A stretch of 33,306 bases of DNA from SFTH01 sp051878085 (GTDB lineage: Bacteria; Bacillota; Clostridia; Christensenellales; Aristaeellaceae), in NCBI GenBank assembly GCA_051878085.1, contig JBJEJN010000181.1, positions 1 to 33,306 on the forward strand, in the 5' to 3' direction. The translations under genes and the position numbers were made by a program. Numbering within the stretch: position 1 is the stretch's first letter; every line of letters begins with the position of its first letter. Positions 7,430-15,465 of this stretch are shown here, one piece after another. Below the pieces are notes generated by a model, which saw only the letters and a program-made list of their open reading frames with translations, was not told where the DNA came from and searched no databases.

Positions 7430-7460
7430 TGTGACCGTTTCAGCGGTCACATTTCTTTTT
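7430..7460 (+). terminator. Terminator in the glyA leader
   Basis: An 8-bp stem (TGTGACCG/CGGTCACA, 6-nt loop) is followed by TTTCTTTTT. ACAGAG of the aptamer II closing helix (7392-7397) is complementary to CTCTGT at 7427-7432, which overlaps the first three bases of this stem. The closing helix and this stem could therefore form together, while unbound RNA could pair the two segments instead. Confidence 0.8.
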
Positions 7461-7504
7461 GTCCCTTCGGACAAGAAAGAATGAAAATCAGGAGGACACA
7501 GACC

Positions 7505-8755
7505 ATGCAGCAGCAGAACATCGACTTCATTCGCAATTCCGATCCGGTCATCGCCGACATCATGGCCCGGGAGCTGGGCCGTCAGCGCGCCAACCTCGAG
7601 CTGATCGCGTCCGAGAACATCGTCTCCCCGGCGGTGATGGCCGCGATGGGCTCCATGCTGACCAACAAGTATGCCGAGGGCTATCCGGGCAAGCGCTACT
7701 ACGGCGGCTGCGAATTCGTCGATCAGATCGAAAACGTGTGCATCGACCGGGCGAAGGAGCTCTTCGGGGCCAAGTACGCAAACGTCCAGCCCCACAGCGG
7801 CTCCCAGGCGAACAACGCGGCCTATCTGGCGCTGTGCAAGCCCGGCGACACTGTGATGGGCATGGATCTGAGCAACGGCGGACACCTGACCCACGGCTGT
7901 CCGGCGAACTTCTCCGGCAAGTTCTACAACATCGTGCCCTACGGCTGCGACCCGGCCACCGGGCGCATCGACTACGACGAGGTGCGCGCGCTTGCGCTGA
8001 AGCACCGTCCGAGGATGATCATCGCGGGCGCGTCGGCCTATCCCCGGGTGATCGACTTCGCCCGCTTCGGCGAGATCGCCAGGGAGTGCGGCGCATACCT
8101 GATGGTGGACATGGCCCACATCGCCGGTCTGGTGGCGGCGGGCGAGCATCCCAGCCCGATTCCCTATGCGGACGTGGTGACCACCACCACCCACAAGACC
8201 CTGCGCGGCCCGCGCGGCGGCATGATCTTCACCAACGACGAGGCGATTGCAAAGAAGATCAATTCCGCCATCTTCCCCGGCGGCCAGGGTGGCCCGCTGA
8301 TGCACGTCATCGCGGCCAAGGCCGTGGCGCTGAAGGAGGCGCTCCAGCCCGAGTTCAAGGAGTATCAGCACGCCATCGTGGAGAACGCCCGCATCATCGC
8401 CAAGGTGCTCGACCAGAACGGCGTGAAGCTGGTCACCGGCGGCACCGACAACCACCTGATGCTGGTGGATCTGCGCGACGAGGCCATCAGCGGCCGCGAG
8501 CTGGAGGAGCGCCTGGACCGCGTGCGCATCACCGTGAACAAGAACAAGATCCCCGGCGATCCCCGCCCGGCCTCCGAGACCTCCGGCATCCGCGTGGGCA
8601 CGCCCGCAGTCACCGCCCGGGGCTTCCGCGCCGCCGAGGCCAGGGAGGTGGGTGAGCTGCTGGCCCTGGCCATCCATGACTTCGATGCGAAGCAGGCCGA
8701 GATCGTGGAGCGCGTGGACGCGCTGTGCAGCCGCTTCCCGCTGTACGAGGACTGA
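7505..8755 (+). CDS. glyA: Serine hydroxymethyltransferase
   Basis: This 416-residue PLP enzyme interconverts serine plus tetrahydrofolate with glycine plus 5,10-methylene-tetrahydrofolate in the cytoplasm. The hallmarks are ELIASENIVSP near residue 33, YPGKRYYGG (60-68), the PLP-lysine motif TTTTHKTLRGPRGG (Lys231) and the C-terminal TSGIRVGTPA. Length is normal for the family. The ATG at 7505 is preferred over an in-frame ATG at 7481 because AGGAGG (7490-7495) lies between them at the right spacing for 7505. It is transcribed alone under glycine riboswitch control and ends with its own terminator. Confidence 0.97.
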   Translation: MQQQNIDFIRNSDPVIADIMARELGRQRANLELIASENIVSPAVMAAMGSMLTNKYAEGYPGKRYYGGCEFVDQIENVCIDRAKELFGAKYANVQPHSGSQANNAAYLALCKPGDTVMGMDLSNGGHLTHGCPANFSGKFYNIVPYGCDPATGRIDYDEVRALALKHRPRMIIAGASAYPRVIDFARFGEIARECGAYLMVDMAHIAGLVAAGEHPSPIPYADVVTTTTHKTLRGPRGGMIFTNDEAIAKKINSAIFPGGQGGPLMHVIAAKAVALKEALQPEFKEYQHAIVENARIIAKVLDQNGVKLVTGGTDNHLMLVDLRDEAISGRELEERLDRVRITVNKNKIPGDPRPASETSGIRVGTPAVTARGFRAAEAREVGELLALAIHDFDAKQAEIVERVDALCSRFPLYED

Positions 8756-8764
8756 CATACAAGA

Positions 8765-8794
8765 ACCCGACCGCATTGCACGGTCGGGTCTTTT
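8765..8794 (+). terminator. Intrinsic terminator of glyA
   Basis: A 9-bp stem ACCCGACCG/CGGTCGGGT with a 7-nt loop is followed by CTTTT. It starts 9 nt after the glyA stop and precedes the convergent epimerase-like gene. Confidence 0.9.
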
Positions 8795-8805
8795 CATGGC
8801 AGGGT

Positions 8806-9681
8806 TTAATTCTTCGGCAGCAGGATCTCGTAGCTGCGCTCGAAGCGTCCGCCCGCGGGCAGAAGGTTGACGTTGGACTTTTCGCGCAGCTCACGATTGA
8901 AGCCGGAGTCGTCGCAGCGCCCGGCCCAGGGCTCCAGGCACACGAAGGGCGCGCCCACCACCGACCACACGCCGAAGTTGGGGAAGCCCGGGCAGCGCAT
9001 GCCCACCCGGGGCGTGCCGTCGCTGCTGTACAGCCAGACCTCGTCGATCTGTCCGCCGTCGAAGATCATCGCGTCGCGGGTGAACAGTTCGTCGGACAGC
9101 GGCAGCATGCCATCCGCCAGAACCAGCGCGTGGGCGTCCTCCGGGCGGGCCGTGCCGCTGGCGGGATCCAGCAGGATGTAGTGGAGTGCGTCCGCATCGG
9201 GGAAGCGCAGTGCATAGCCATCCTTGGAATCCTCCGGGCGCTCGAAGCAGAAGGCCGGGTGTCCGCCGATGGTGAAGGCCATCTCGCGGTCATTTGGATT
9301 GTCCACGATCCATGTGACGCGCAGGCTCCGGCCCTCTAGCGCGTAGCGGATGCGCAGCTCGAAGTCGTAGGGGTAGCGCTCACGGGTCTGCGCGTCGGAG
9401 CGCAGCAGCCAGGTGGCGCTGGTGTCGTCGGAAGCCTCGCAGACAAAGTCTCGATCCCGGGCGAAGCCGTGCTGGCTGGTGGGGTAGGCTGTGCCGTCGA
9501 TGCGCATCACGTTCTGCCAGGTCTTGCCCACGTTGGGGAAGAGGATGGGGGAGCGCCGCTTCCAGTAGGTCGCATCGCCGTTCCAGAGCAGCTCGGTTCC
9601 GGCACTGCGGTCGTAGATGGACATCAGCTCCGCGCCCAGAGCGGCGATCTCCACCCGCAGGTACTCGTTGGTCAGGATCAT
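8806..9681 (-). CDS. Aldose 1-epimerase family protein (LacX-like)
   Basis: This 291-residue cytoplasmic protein of the galactose mutarotase-like fold should act on the anomeric carbon of a sugar. Likely catalytic residues are visible: His71 in SQHGFAR, His141 in IGGHPAF and Glu250 in CLEPWAGR. The sequence is closer to the short LacX-type branch than to GalM, so the true substrate is unknown. AGGAGG precedes the ATG by 8 nt. It is a single gene, divergent from the cupin gene. Confidence 0.85.
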   Translation of the reverse strand: MILTNEYLRVEIAALGAELMSIYDRSAGTELLWNGDATYWKRRSPILFPNVGKTWQNVMRIDGTAYPTSQHGFARDRDFVCEASDDTSATWLLRSDAQTRERYPYDFELRIRYALEGRSLRVTWIVDNPNDREMAFTIGGHPAFCFERPEDSKDGYALRFPDADALHYILLDPASGTARPEDAHALVLADGMLPLSDELFTRDAMIFDGGQIDEVWLYSSDGTPRVGMRCPGFPNFGVWSVVGAPFVCLEPWAGRCDDSGFNRELREKSNVNLLPAGGRFERSYEILLPKN

Positions 9682-9717
9682 GGGTCAACCTCCTTGCATT
9701 TGTGTTTTCCTGAACCT

Positions 9718-9746
9718 ATTTTACCACAGGCTGCGCGGGTTTTCCA
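9718..9746 (-). promoter_or_regulatory. Probable promoter of the epimerase-like gene
   Basis: On the minus strand, TGGAAA and TAAAAT are 17 nt apart, 37 nt before the start codon. The -35 is imperfect. Confidence 0.5.
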
Positions 9747-9820
9747 GCGCAGTACAGGCAGGATTTCACCCCCGCCGCAGCGAAATTTCATAAAAAACAG
9801 ATGGGAAGAGATGGTTTGCA

Positions 9821-10279
9821 ATGCGCGCAGATGAATTGCTGGCGAGGTTCCGCCTGGAGCCCCACGTGGAGGGCGGCTCCTTCCGGGAGCTGGACGCGGG
9901 GGAGGAGCGCTTCCCCGGACGCGCGCCCTCGGGGGCAATCTATTACTACCTCGGCCCGCAGGAGCACTCCGAATTCCACGTGCTGGACAGCGACGAGTAC
10001 TGGCTGTGGCACGCGGGCAGTTCGCTGGAGATCTGGTCGGTGGACGGGGACGGCGAGCTGCGCACCTGCCGCCTGGGCCTGAATGCGGGCGAGGAGCCCT
10101 GCGTGCTGCTGCGTGCGGGGGTGATCTTCGGCGCGCGCCACATACCGGGTGCTGCGGACGACGGCACGCTGGTGAGCTGCGTCACCGCGCCCCGCTTCTC
10201 CTACGAGCACTACCGCATCCTGCCGAGGGCGGAGATGCTGGAGAAGTACCCCGGCTCCGCCGCGTTCTATGAGGAATGA
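9821..10279 (+). CDS. Cupin protein of the DUF985 (cupin_5) family
   Basis: This 152-residue single-domain cupin has the family's opening motif LEPHVEGGSFRE (12-23), then YYYLGPQEHSEFHVLDSDEYW in the first cupin motif and a C-terminal VTAPRFSYEHY. Relatives such as yeast YML079w have a sugar-binding-like jelly-roll fold but no settled reaction. The start has only a weak upstream GGGAAGAG, and the EGG motif at the usual distance supports it. No strong promoter was seen in the 139-nt divergent spacer. A bidirectional terminator follows. Confidence 0.85.
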   Translation: MRADELLARFRLEPHVEGGSFRELDAGEERFPGRAPSGAIYYYLGPQEHSEFHVLDSDEYWLWHAGSSLEIWSVDGDGELRTCRLGLNAGEEPCVLLRAGVIFGARHIPGAADDGTLVSCVTAPRFSYEHYRILPRAEMLEKYPGSAAFYEE

Positions 10280-10288
10280 AATGGAAAA

Positions 10289-10325
10289 GTCCGAATGCAC
10301 CGCGGCATTCGGACATTTTCGTTTT
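10289..10325. terminator. Bidirectional terminator
   Basis: A perfect 10-bp stem GTCCGAATGC/GCATTCGGAC with a 6-nt loop has ATTTTCGTTTT on the right and AAAA on the left. It can end both the cupin transcript and the convergent nucleotidase transcript. Confidence 0.85.
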
Positions 10326-10335
10326 GGAAGATGAT

Positions 10336-11010
10336 TCAGGCCAGTGCGATGGCCACGCAGTCGCGGATGTCCCGCACCTCGTACTCCGCGTGCATGCCCT
10401 CGGGCAGCGCCTTGCCCTTCGGATTGTACCAGCACATGTCCACGCCCGCGCGGTTTGCGCCCAGAACGTCGCTCTGCACGCCGTCGCCGATCATCAGCGC
10501 TTCTTCAGGCTTCAGGCCGTCCAGCGCGATTTCAAAGATCCGGGGATCGGGCTTGGACGCACCGACCTCCTGGGAGATGACCACGCCGTGCACCCAGGCC
10601 CCGATGCCGGAGCAGGCCAGGCGGCGCTTCTGGATCACCGTGATGCCGTTGGTCAGCAGGATCACCTCGCGCTCTGCGGCGATGGCGCGCAGGGTTTCCA
10701 GGGCATTCGGCAGGGGGATGGCCTGCTGTCCCAGCAGCTCGGCGAAGCGGTCGGCCACCCGCGTGGGATCATCCGGACGGTTCTTTGTTGCCAGGAAGCG
10801 GCGGAAGCGCTCCACGTGCAGGATTTCCTGGGTCATCTCGCCCCGCTCCAGCGCGCGCCAGCAGGCGCTGTTGATCGCCTCGTACTCGTCGTAGATGGTG
10901 GGGGAGGCGAGGCCCAGCTCCGCCATCAGCTGGTTCACGGCGTTGCGGTTGCCGGGCTGGAAGTCGAAGATGGTGTCGTCGATGTCCATGAGGATTCTTC
11001 TGTAGCGCAT
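10336..11010 (-). CDS. YjjG/YfnB-type HAD nucleotidase
   Basis: This 224-residue HAD-superfamily hydrolase has all four motifs: DIDDT (Asp9 and Asp11), LLTNG (Thr120), SKPDP (Lys153) and GDGVQSD (Asp176, Asp181). The helical cap and the MDIDDTIFDF start match the YjjG branch, which dephosphorylates noncanonical pyrimidine nucleotides in a house-cleaning role. GGAGGG lies upstream of the ATG and a strong promoter at 11040-11068. Single gene. Confidence 0.88.
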   Translation of the reverse strand: MRYRRILMDIDDTIFDFQPGNRNAVNQLMAELGLASPTIYDEYEAINSACWRALERGEMTQEILHVERFRRFLATKNRPDDPTRVADRFAELLGQQAIPLPNALETLRAIAAEREVILLTNGITVIQKRRLACSGIGAWVHGVVISQEVGASKPDPRIFEIALDGLKPEEALMIGDGVQSDVLGANRAGVDMCWYNPKGKALPEGMHAEYEVRDIRDCVAIALA

Positions 11011-11039
11011 GGATGCCCTCCTGCAAATGTGCTGATTTC

Positions 11040-11068
11040 AGTATACCATGATTTCCGAACAGTTTCAA
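11040..11068 (-). promoter_or_regulatory. Promoter of the YjjG-type gene
   Basis: On the minus strand, TTGAAA and TATACT are separated by 17 nt, 29 nt before the start codon. About 45 nt upstream of its -35 lies the perfect palindrome CAAAATATTTTG (11113-11124). Confidence 0.85.
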
Positions 11069-11201
11069 CGAAAAAGCGCGCATTGCGCCGAATGAAGCTG
11101 CAGCCCTCCGCCCAAAATATTTTGAGGGGCGAAATGAAGGAAAAACTGCGTTAAATGGGGGAATTTTGGCGTTTTAAACTGCAAAATATGGCGAAAGAAC
11201 G

Positions 11202-11230
11202 TTGAAATGCCGTAAGATTTGTGGTATAGT
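11202..11230 (+). promoter_or_regulatory. Promoter of the NSS transporter gene
   Basis: TTGAAA and TATAGT are separated by 17 nt, 69 nt before the start codon. The 289-nt divergent spacer holds this promoter, that of the nucleotidase gene and the CAAAATATTTTG dyad. Confidence 0.85.
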
Positions 11231-11299
11231 GATCTAGTTGCGCGATGCGGCAAGGGCGCCGCGCGCAGACGTTGGATGAAATCGAGAGGGATTGAAACA

Positions 11300-12706
11300 A
11301 TGCAGCAGGAAAAGAAACGCAACACCTTCGCGGGAAGCATCGGCTTCGTGCTCGCGGCCGCCGGCAGCGCCGTGGGCCTGGGCAACATCTGGCGCTTCCC
11401 CTATCTGGCCGCCAAGGACGGCGGCGGAATGTTTCTGGTGGTCTATCTGGTGCTGGCGCTGACCTTCGGCTTTACGCTGCTGGCCTCGGAGCTGGCCATC
11501 GGCCGCAAGACCCGCCGAAGCGCGCTGCACGCCTATGCGGCCCTGGACAAGCGCTTTGGCCCGCTGGGCTTCATCGCCTGCCTGGTGCCGCTGATCATCC
11601 TTCCGTATTACTGCGCCATCGGCGGCTGGGTGATGAAGTATTGCCTGCTCTATCTGACGGGTCATGGCGCACAGGCCACCGCCGACGGCTTCTTCACCGG
11701 CTTCATCACCAGCCCGGTGGAGCCCATCGTATTCGGCCTGCTGTTCGTGCTGCTGGTGGCGTTCATCATCTTCCGGGGCGTGAACAAGGGCATCGAGTCC
11801 TCGTCCAAGCTGATCATGCCCGTGCTGCTGGTGCTGGTGCTGGGCATTGCAGTCTTTTCGCTGACGATCTCCCACACCGATACGGACGGCGTGACCCGCA
11901 CCGGCATGCAGGGCCTGAAGATCCTGGTGGTGCCTGATTTCAGCGGTTTGACGCTGCGCGGCTTCTTCACGGTGCTGATGGACGCGATGGGCCAGCTGTT
12001 CTACAGCATCAGCGTGGCGATGGGCATCATGGTGACCTACGGCTCCTATGTGCAGGACAAGGCCAACCTGAGCAAGTCCATCAACCAGATCGAGATCTTC
12101 GACACCGTGGTGGCCTTCCTGGCGGCGGTGATGATCATCCCTGCGGTGTACACCTTCATGGGCCGCGAGGGCATGGACGCTTCCGGCCCCAGCCTGATGT
12201 TCGTGTCGCTGCCGAAGGTGTTTGAAGCCATGGGCGGCGTGGGCCACGTGATCGGCGCGCTGTTCTTCCTGATGGTGTTTTTCGCGGCGCTCACCAGCGC
12301 GGTCTCCGTGATGGAGGCCATCGTGGCCTGCCTGATGGATCAGTTCCACCTGGAGCGCTCCAAGGCCACGATTATCGAGACCATCATCTGCCTGGTCATG
12401 GCGCTGTTCGTGTGCCTGGGCTACAACGCGCTCTACTTCGACATTCTGCTGCCCAACGGCAGTCATGCCCAGCTGCTGGATGTGATGGACTACATCAGCA
12501 ACAACTTCCTGATGCCGGTGGTGGCCATCGGCACCTGCGTCCTGATCGGCTGGGTGGTCAAGCCCCGGACCGTGATCGACGAGATCGAGCGCAACGGCTG
12601 CGGCTTCGGGCGGAAGAAGCTCTACGTGGCCATGATCAAGGTGGTCGCGCCGATTCTGCTGACCGTGCTGCTGCTCAAGTCGGTGGGCATCCTGACGGTG
12701 ATCTGA
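11300..12706 (+). CDS. Sodium-dependent transporter of the neurotransmitter:sodium symporter (NSS) family
   Basis: This 468-residue membrane protein probably imports an amino acid with Na+. The family signature is at the N-terminus (FAGSIGFVLAAAGSAVGLGN followed by IWRFPY), which in LeuT forms TM1 with sodium and substrate contacts. About eleven or twelve hydrophobic segments follow, with the TM6-like stretch FYSISVAMGIMVTYGSYV and the TM8 region FFAALTSAVSVMEA. Length suits the bacterial short form. GAGAGGG upstream supports the ATG at 11300; earlier in-frame codons lie in the promoter leader. The substrate cannot be told from sequence alone. Confidence 0.92.
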   Translation: MQQEKKRNTFAGSIGFVLAAAGSAVGLGNIWRFPYLAAKDGGGMFLVVYLVLALTFGFTLLASELAIGRKTRRSALHAYAALDKRFGPLGFIACLVPLIILPYYCAIGGWVMKYCLLYLTGHGAQATADGFFTGFITSPVEPIVFGLLFVLLVAFIIFRGVNKGIESSSKLIMPVLLVLVLGIAVFSLTISHTDTDGVTRTGMQGLKILVVPDFSGLTLRGFFTVLMDAMGQLFYSISVAMGIMVTYGSYVQDKANLSKSINQIEIFDTVVAFLAAVMIIPAVYTFMGREGMDASGPSLMFVSLPKVFEAMGGVGHVIGALFFLMVFFAALTSAVSVMEAIVACLMDQFHLERSKATIIETIICLVMALFVCLGYNALYFDILLPNGSHAQLLDVMDYISNNFLMPVVAIGTCVLIGWVVKPRTVIDEIERNGCGFGRKKLYVAMIKVVAPILLTVLLLKSVGILTVI

Positions 12707-12716
12707 CGGAGCAATG

Positions 12717-12839
12717 CCTGTTTCGCCCGGACTGCAAGGGTTCGGGCGACATAGGCGGCGATCGAATTGAATACAATTGCCTGCGGGCGAATCAAAACAT
12801 CTTTTTCCGTTTCTGTATCAAACGGTAAATTCAATTTAC
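12717..12839 (+). other. Stacked inverted repeats between the NSS and YczE-like genes
   Basis: The 146-nt spacer has a hairpin TCGCCCG/CGGGCGA (12723-12749, outer arms GCCT/AGGC) without a T-run, then three short dyads: AATTG/CAATT (12765-12778), CCGTTT/AAACGG (12807-12825) and GTAAAT/ATTTAC (12825-12839), the last just before the ribosome binding site. They could be weak termination, operator or mRNA folds. I see no convincing promoter. Confidence 0.5.
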
Positions 12840-12852
12840 ATGGAGGTACGGT

Positions 12853-13542
12853 ATGAAGCGGAAGAAGATTTTTTATGCGGAATTGGCCTATGTGCTGGGG
12901 ATCGCGCTGCTGGCGCTGGGCACGGCGCTGATGGAGCGCGCGGACTACGGCATGTCCATGGTGGTTGCGCCGGCGTACATCGTGCACCTCAAATTGGTGC
13001 AGATGCTGCCCTGGTTCTCCTTCGGCGTGGCCGAGTTTGCGCTGCAAGGAGCGCTGCTGGTGGCGCTCTCGCTGTGGATGGGCAGATTCAAGCGGAGCTA
13101 CCTGTTCTCCTTCGCCACCGCCGTGCTCTACGGCGCGGTGCTGGATCGGTGCATATCCATTGTGGCCCTGCTGCCCGGGTCTGGAACCGCCGCGCGCCTG
13201 GTCTGTTACGTTCTGGGCATGCTGCTCTGCGCGACGGGCGTGGCGCTGCTGTTTCACACGTACATCTCGCCGGAGGCCTACGAGCTGGTCGTGAAGGAGA
13301 TCGCGGAGAGGCAGCGCTGGGACCTGGGACGGGTCAAGACGGTCTACGACTGCATCAGCTGCGCGCTGGGCGTGGCGCTGTCCTTTGCCTTCTTCGGCTG
13401 GGGAAAGTTCGAGGGCGTGAAGGCGGGCACGATCCTCTGCGCGCTGGTGAACGGATGGCTGATCGGACGGATCGACAGGCGGCTGAGCACCTCCCTTGAA
13501 TTCCGGGACGGCCTGAGGCTGCGGAGCCTGTTTGAGAAATGA
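12853..13542 (+). CDS. YczE/YitT-type membrane protein (DUF6198-like)
   Basis: This 229-residue integral membrane protein has about five or six hydrophobic segments, a short basic N-terminus and a charged C-terminal tail. ALGTALMERADYGMSMVVAP (21-40) resembles the start of the YczE/YyaS/YitT families, whose function is not established. GGAGG at 12842-12846 supports the ATG. It lies 146 nt after the NSS transporter gene and may share its transcript. An imperfect hairpin follows. Confidence 0.75.
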   Translation: MKRKKIFYAELAYVLGIALLALGTALMERADYGMSMVVAPAYIVHLKLVQMLPWFSFGVAEFALQGALLVALSLWMGRFKRSYLFSFATAVLYGAVLDRCISIVALLPGSGTAARLVCYVLGMLLCATGVALLFHTYISPEAYELVVKEIAERQRWDLGRVKTVYDCISCALGVALSFAFFGWGKFEGVKAGTILCALVNGWLIGRIDRRLSTSLEFRDGLRLRSLFEK

Positions 13543-13554
13543 GGACATAGTGAA

Positions 13555-13587
13555 GGGAGCCACCGCACGGAATGTGCGATGGCTCCC
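13555..13587 (+). terminator. Terminator between convergent genes
   Basis: An 8+5-bp stem (GGGAGCCA, C-A mismatch, CGCAC) with a 5-nt loop is followed by AATTTACGTTTT. The T-run is weak but the position between convergent genes is typical. Confidence 0.7.
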
Positions 13588-13619
13588 AATTTACGTTTTG
13601 GAATTTGATTCGCTTACGA

Positions 13620-15209
13620 TCAGTTGAACTGGGCGTATTCGAAGAAGATGTGGCCGATGGGGTTCTTCACCACGCCGGTGATCTCCGGCTTGACGAGGTA
13701 ATCGTCCACCATGGTGTACATAGGCATGCCGGGCATCTGATCGCAGATGTACTGCTCGGCGGCGATCAGGGCAGCCTCGCGCTCGGCGGGATCCAGGATG
13801 GAGCTGGCGCTCATGACCATCTCATCGTACACCGGATCGTCCCAGCCGTTCTCGGAGCAGTTGGAGCCGGACACCCAGACCTTCAGGTTTGCGGAGGGAT
13901 CGAGGTAGTCGCAAGTGAAGCCGTTGCGGCCGACGGAGAAGTTGCCGTTGGCGAGCTCACTCCAGTAGGTGGAGGACTCGTAGGTGGTGATGGTGTACTC
14001 AACGCCCAGGTTGGACTTCCACATCTCACCGATGATCTGGGCCATCAGCTTCTGCTCGTCGCTGTTCTGGCAGACGATCTCCACGGTGGGGAAGCCCTCG
14101 CCGTTCGGATAGCCGGCGTCGGCCATCAGCTGCTGTGCCAGCGCAACGTCCTCGGCGAACATGTCGCCCGCCACGGAGCGGTAGGTGCCGTCGGTGGTGA
14201 GGGAGGGCTGGGAGGAGGGGATGAAGCCGTAGGACGGCTGCTCGGCCTTGAGCATGCAGGCGTCCAGAATGGCCTGGCGGTCAACGGAGTAGGCAAAGGC
14301 CTTGCGCACGTTGGGATCGGAGAACTCCGGCAGCTGGCAGTTGAAGTCCCAGTACTGGATGCCGATGCGGTTGACGGCGACGTACTCGTCGGTGCCGCTG
14401 TACTGGTCGCGGGCGTTGGAGCTCAGGTCGTCGGCGATGTTCAGGTCGCCGTTGTTGTAGGAAACCAGCACGGAGTTGGAGTCGGCGATGATGTAGTAGA
14501 TGACCTCGTCGACCTGCACCGCGTCTGCGTCATAGTAGTTGGGGTTCTTCGTCATGACGATCTTGTCCAGGGAGGAGTACTCGGTGAGCATGAACGGGCC
14601 GTTGGAGATGTAGGTCTCCACGTTCTTGGTCCACGGATCGCCCTCGGCCTCGACAACGTCCTTCTTGGTGGGGAAGAACACGGTGGTGGCGGTCAGGGAC
14701 GGCAGCCAGGGGGCGTAGTAGGCGGTCTCAACCTCCAGGGTCAGCGCGTCGGTGGCCTTGACGCCAACCTCATCGGCGGTGCAGGCGCCCTCGTTGAACT
14801 CCTGGGCGTTCTTGATGACCCACATGTCGCTGGCGGCGCCGGAGCCGACCTCGGGATCCATGACGCGCTTCCAGGCGTACTCGAAGTCGTAGGCGGTCAG
14901 ATCGCTGCCGTCGGACCACTTCAGGCCTTCCTTCAGCTTGAAGGTGTAGTGCATGCCGTCCTCGGACACCTCATAGCTCTCCGCACAGGCGGGGATGTAG
15001 GTGGTGCCGTCCGGGCCCAGCTTGTACAGGCCCTGGAACAGGTTCTGCAGAACCATGGAGGAGCGGGAATAGGTGTTCAGGTTGGGATCCATCTGCTGGG
15101 GGTCGTCCGAGATGGAATACTTGATGACATTGCCTTCGGCGAGCGCCACAGACGCGCACATGGTGGCCATCAGGGCGAGGGCCATCAGCAGGGCAAGCAT
15201 TTTCTTCAT
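13620..15209 (-). CDS. oppA: Peptide ABC transporter substrate-binding protein
   Basis: This 529-residue extracytoplasmic protein of the SBP_bac_5 (OppA/DppA) family should bind oligopeptides for the divergently encoded importer. It has an MKK signal peptide with ALA before EG at about residues 23-26, then the family start ISDDPQQMDPNLNTYSRSS. LKEGLKWSDGSDLTAYDFEY (about 118-137) is the SBP_bac_5 signature region. The leader contains a Cys but no canonical lipobox. The ATG at 15209 is chosen because AGGAGG is 10 nt upstream and the signal peptide begins there. It has its own strong promoter, so it can be made in excess of the membrane components. Confidence 0.92.
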   Translation of the reverse strand: MKKMLALLMALALMATMCASVALAEGNVIKYSISDDPQQMDPNLNTYSRSSMVLQNLFQGLYKLGPDGTTYIPACAESYEVSEDGMHYTFKLKEGLKWSDGSDLTAYDFEYAWKRVMDPEVGSGAASDMWVIKNAQEFNEGACTADEVGVKATDALTLEVETAYYAPWLPSLTATTVFFPTKKDVVEAEGDPWTKNVETYISNGPFMLTEYSSLDKIVMTKNPNYYDADAVQVDEVIYYIIADSNSVLVSYNNGDLNIADDLSSNARDQYSGTDEYVAVNRIGIQYWDFNCQLPEFSDPNVRKAFAYSVDRQAILDACMLKAEQPSYGFIPSSQPSLTTDGTYRSVAGDMFAEDVALAQQLMADAGYPNGEGFPTVEIVCQNSDEQKLMAQIIGEMWKSNLGVEYTITTYESSTYWSELANGNFSVGRNGFTCDYLDPSANLKVWVSGSNCSENGWDDPVYDEMVMSASSILDPAEREAALIAAEQYICDQMPGMPMYTMVDDYLVKPEITGVVKNPIGHIFFEYAQFN

Positions 15210-15258
15210 GGAAATACGCCTCCTGAAAAGATTTTGGTCAAGAACAGACCATGGAACC

Positions 15259-15287
15259 ATCTTAACAGAAGCTGAAATGCAAGTCAA
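15259..15287 (-). promoter_or_regulatory. Promoter of oppA
   Basis: On the minus strand, TTGACT and TAAGAT are separated by 17 nt, 49 nt before the start codon. Confidence 0.85.
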
Positions 15288-15379
15288 GTTTTGATTGCAA
15301 AAATACCTCTGAAATTAACTCAAATAGGTAAAAATGCAGGAAAAACCTTCGGCTTAATGCAAAAATATCGTTCTAAGGT

Positions 15380-15408
15380 TTGCATTTTTTCGCGCGATAG
15401 TATACAAT
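15380..15408 (+). promoter_or_regulatory. Promoter of the oppBCDF-alr-M20 operon
   Basis: TTGCAT and TACAAT are separated by 17 nt, 57 nt before oppB. With the oppA promoter it forms a divergent pair 93 nt apart. Confidence 0.85.
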
Positions 15409-15465
15409 AGAAACATTATTATATGGCTGAAAAAATTTTTCGGCACAGGACAGGAGCGTGAAGCC

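Noticed and set aside
7079..7504. Long N-terminal extension of GlyA through the gap
   Set aside because: It crosses the N run and the glycine riboswitch. The protein family begins at the ATG at 7505, which has its own AGGAGG.
15210..15287. N-terminal extension of the peptide-binding protein
   Set aside because: It would place 26 residues before a typical signal peptide and run over the promoter. The AGGAGG lies before 15209.
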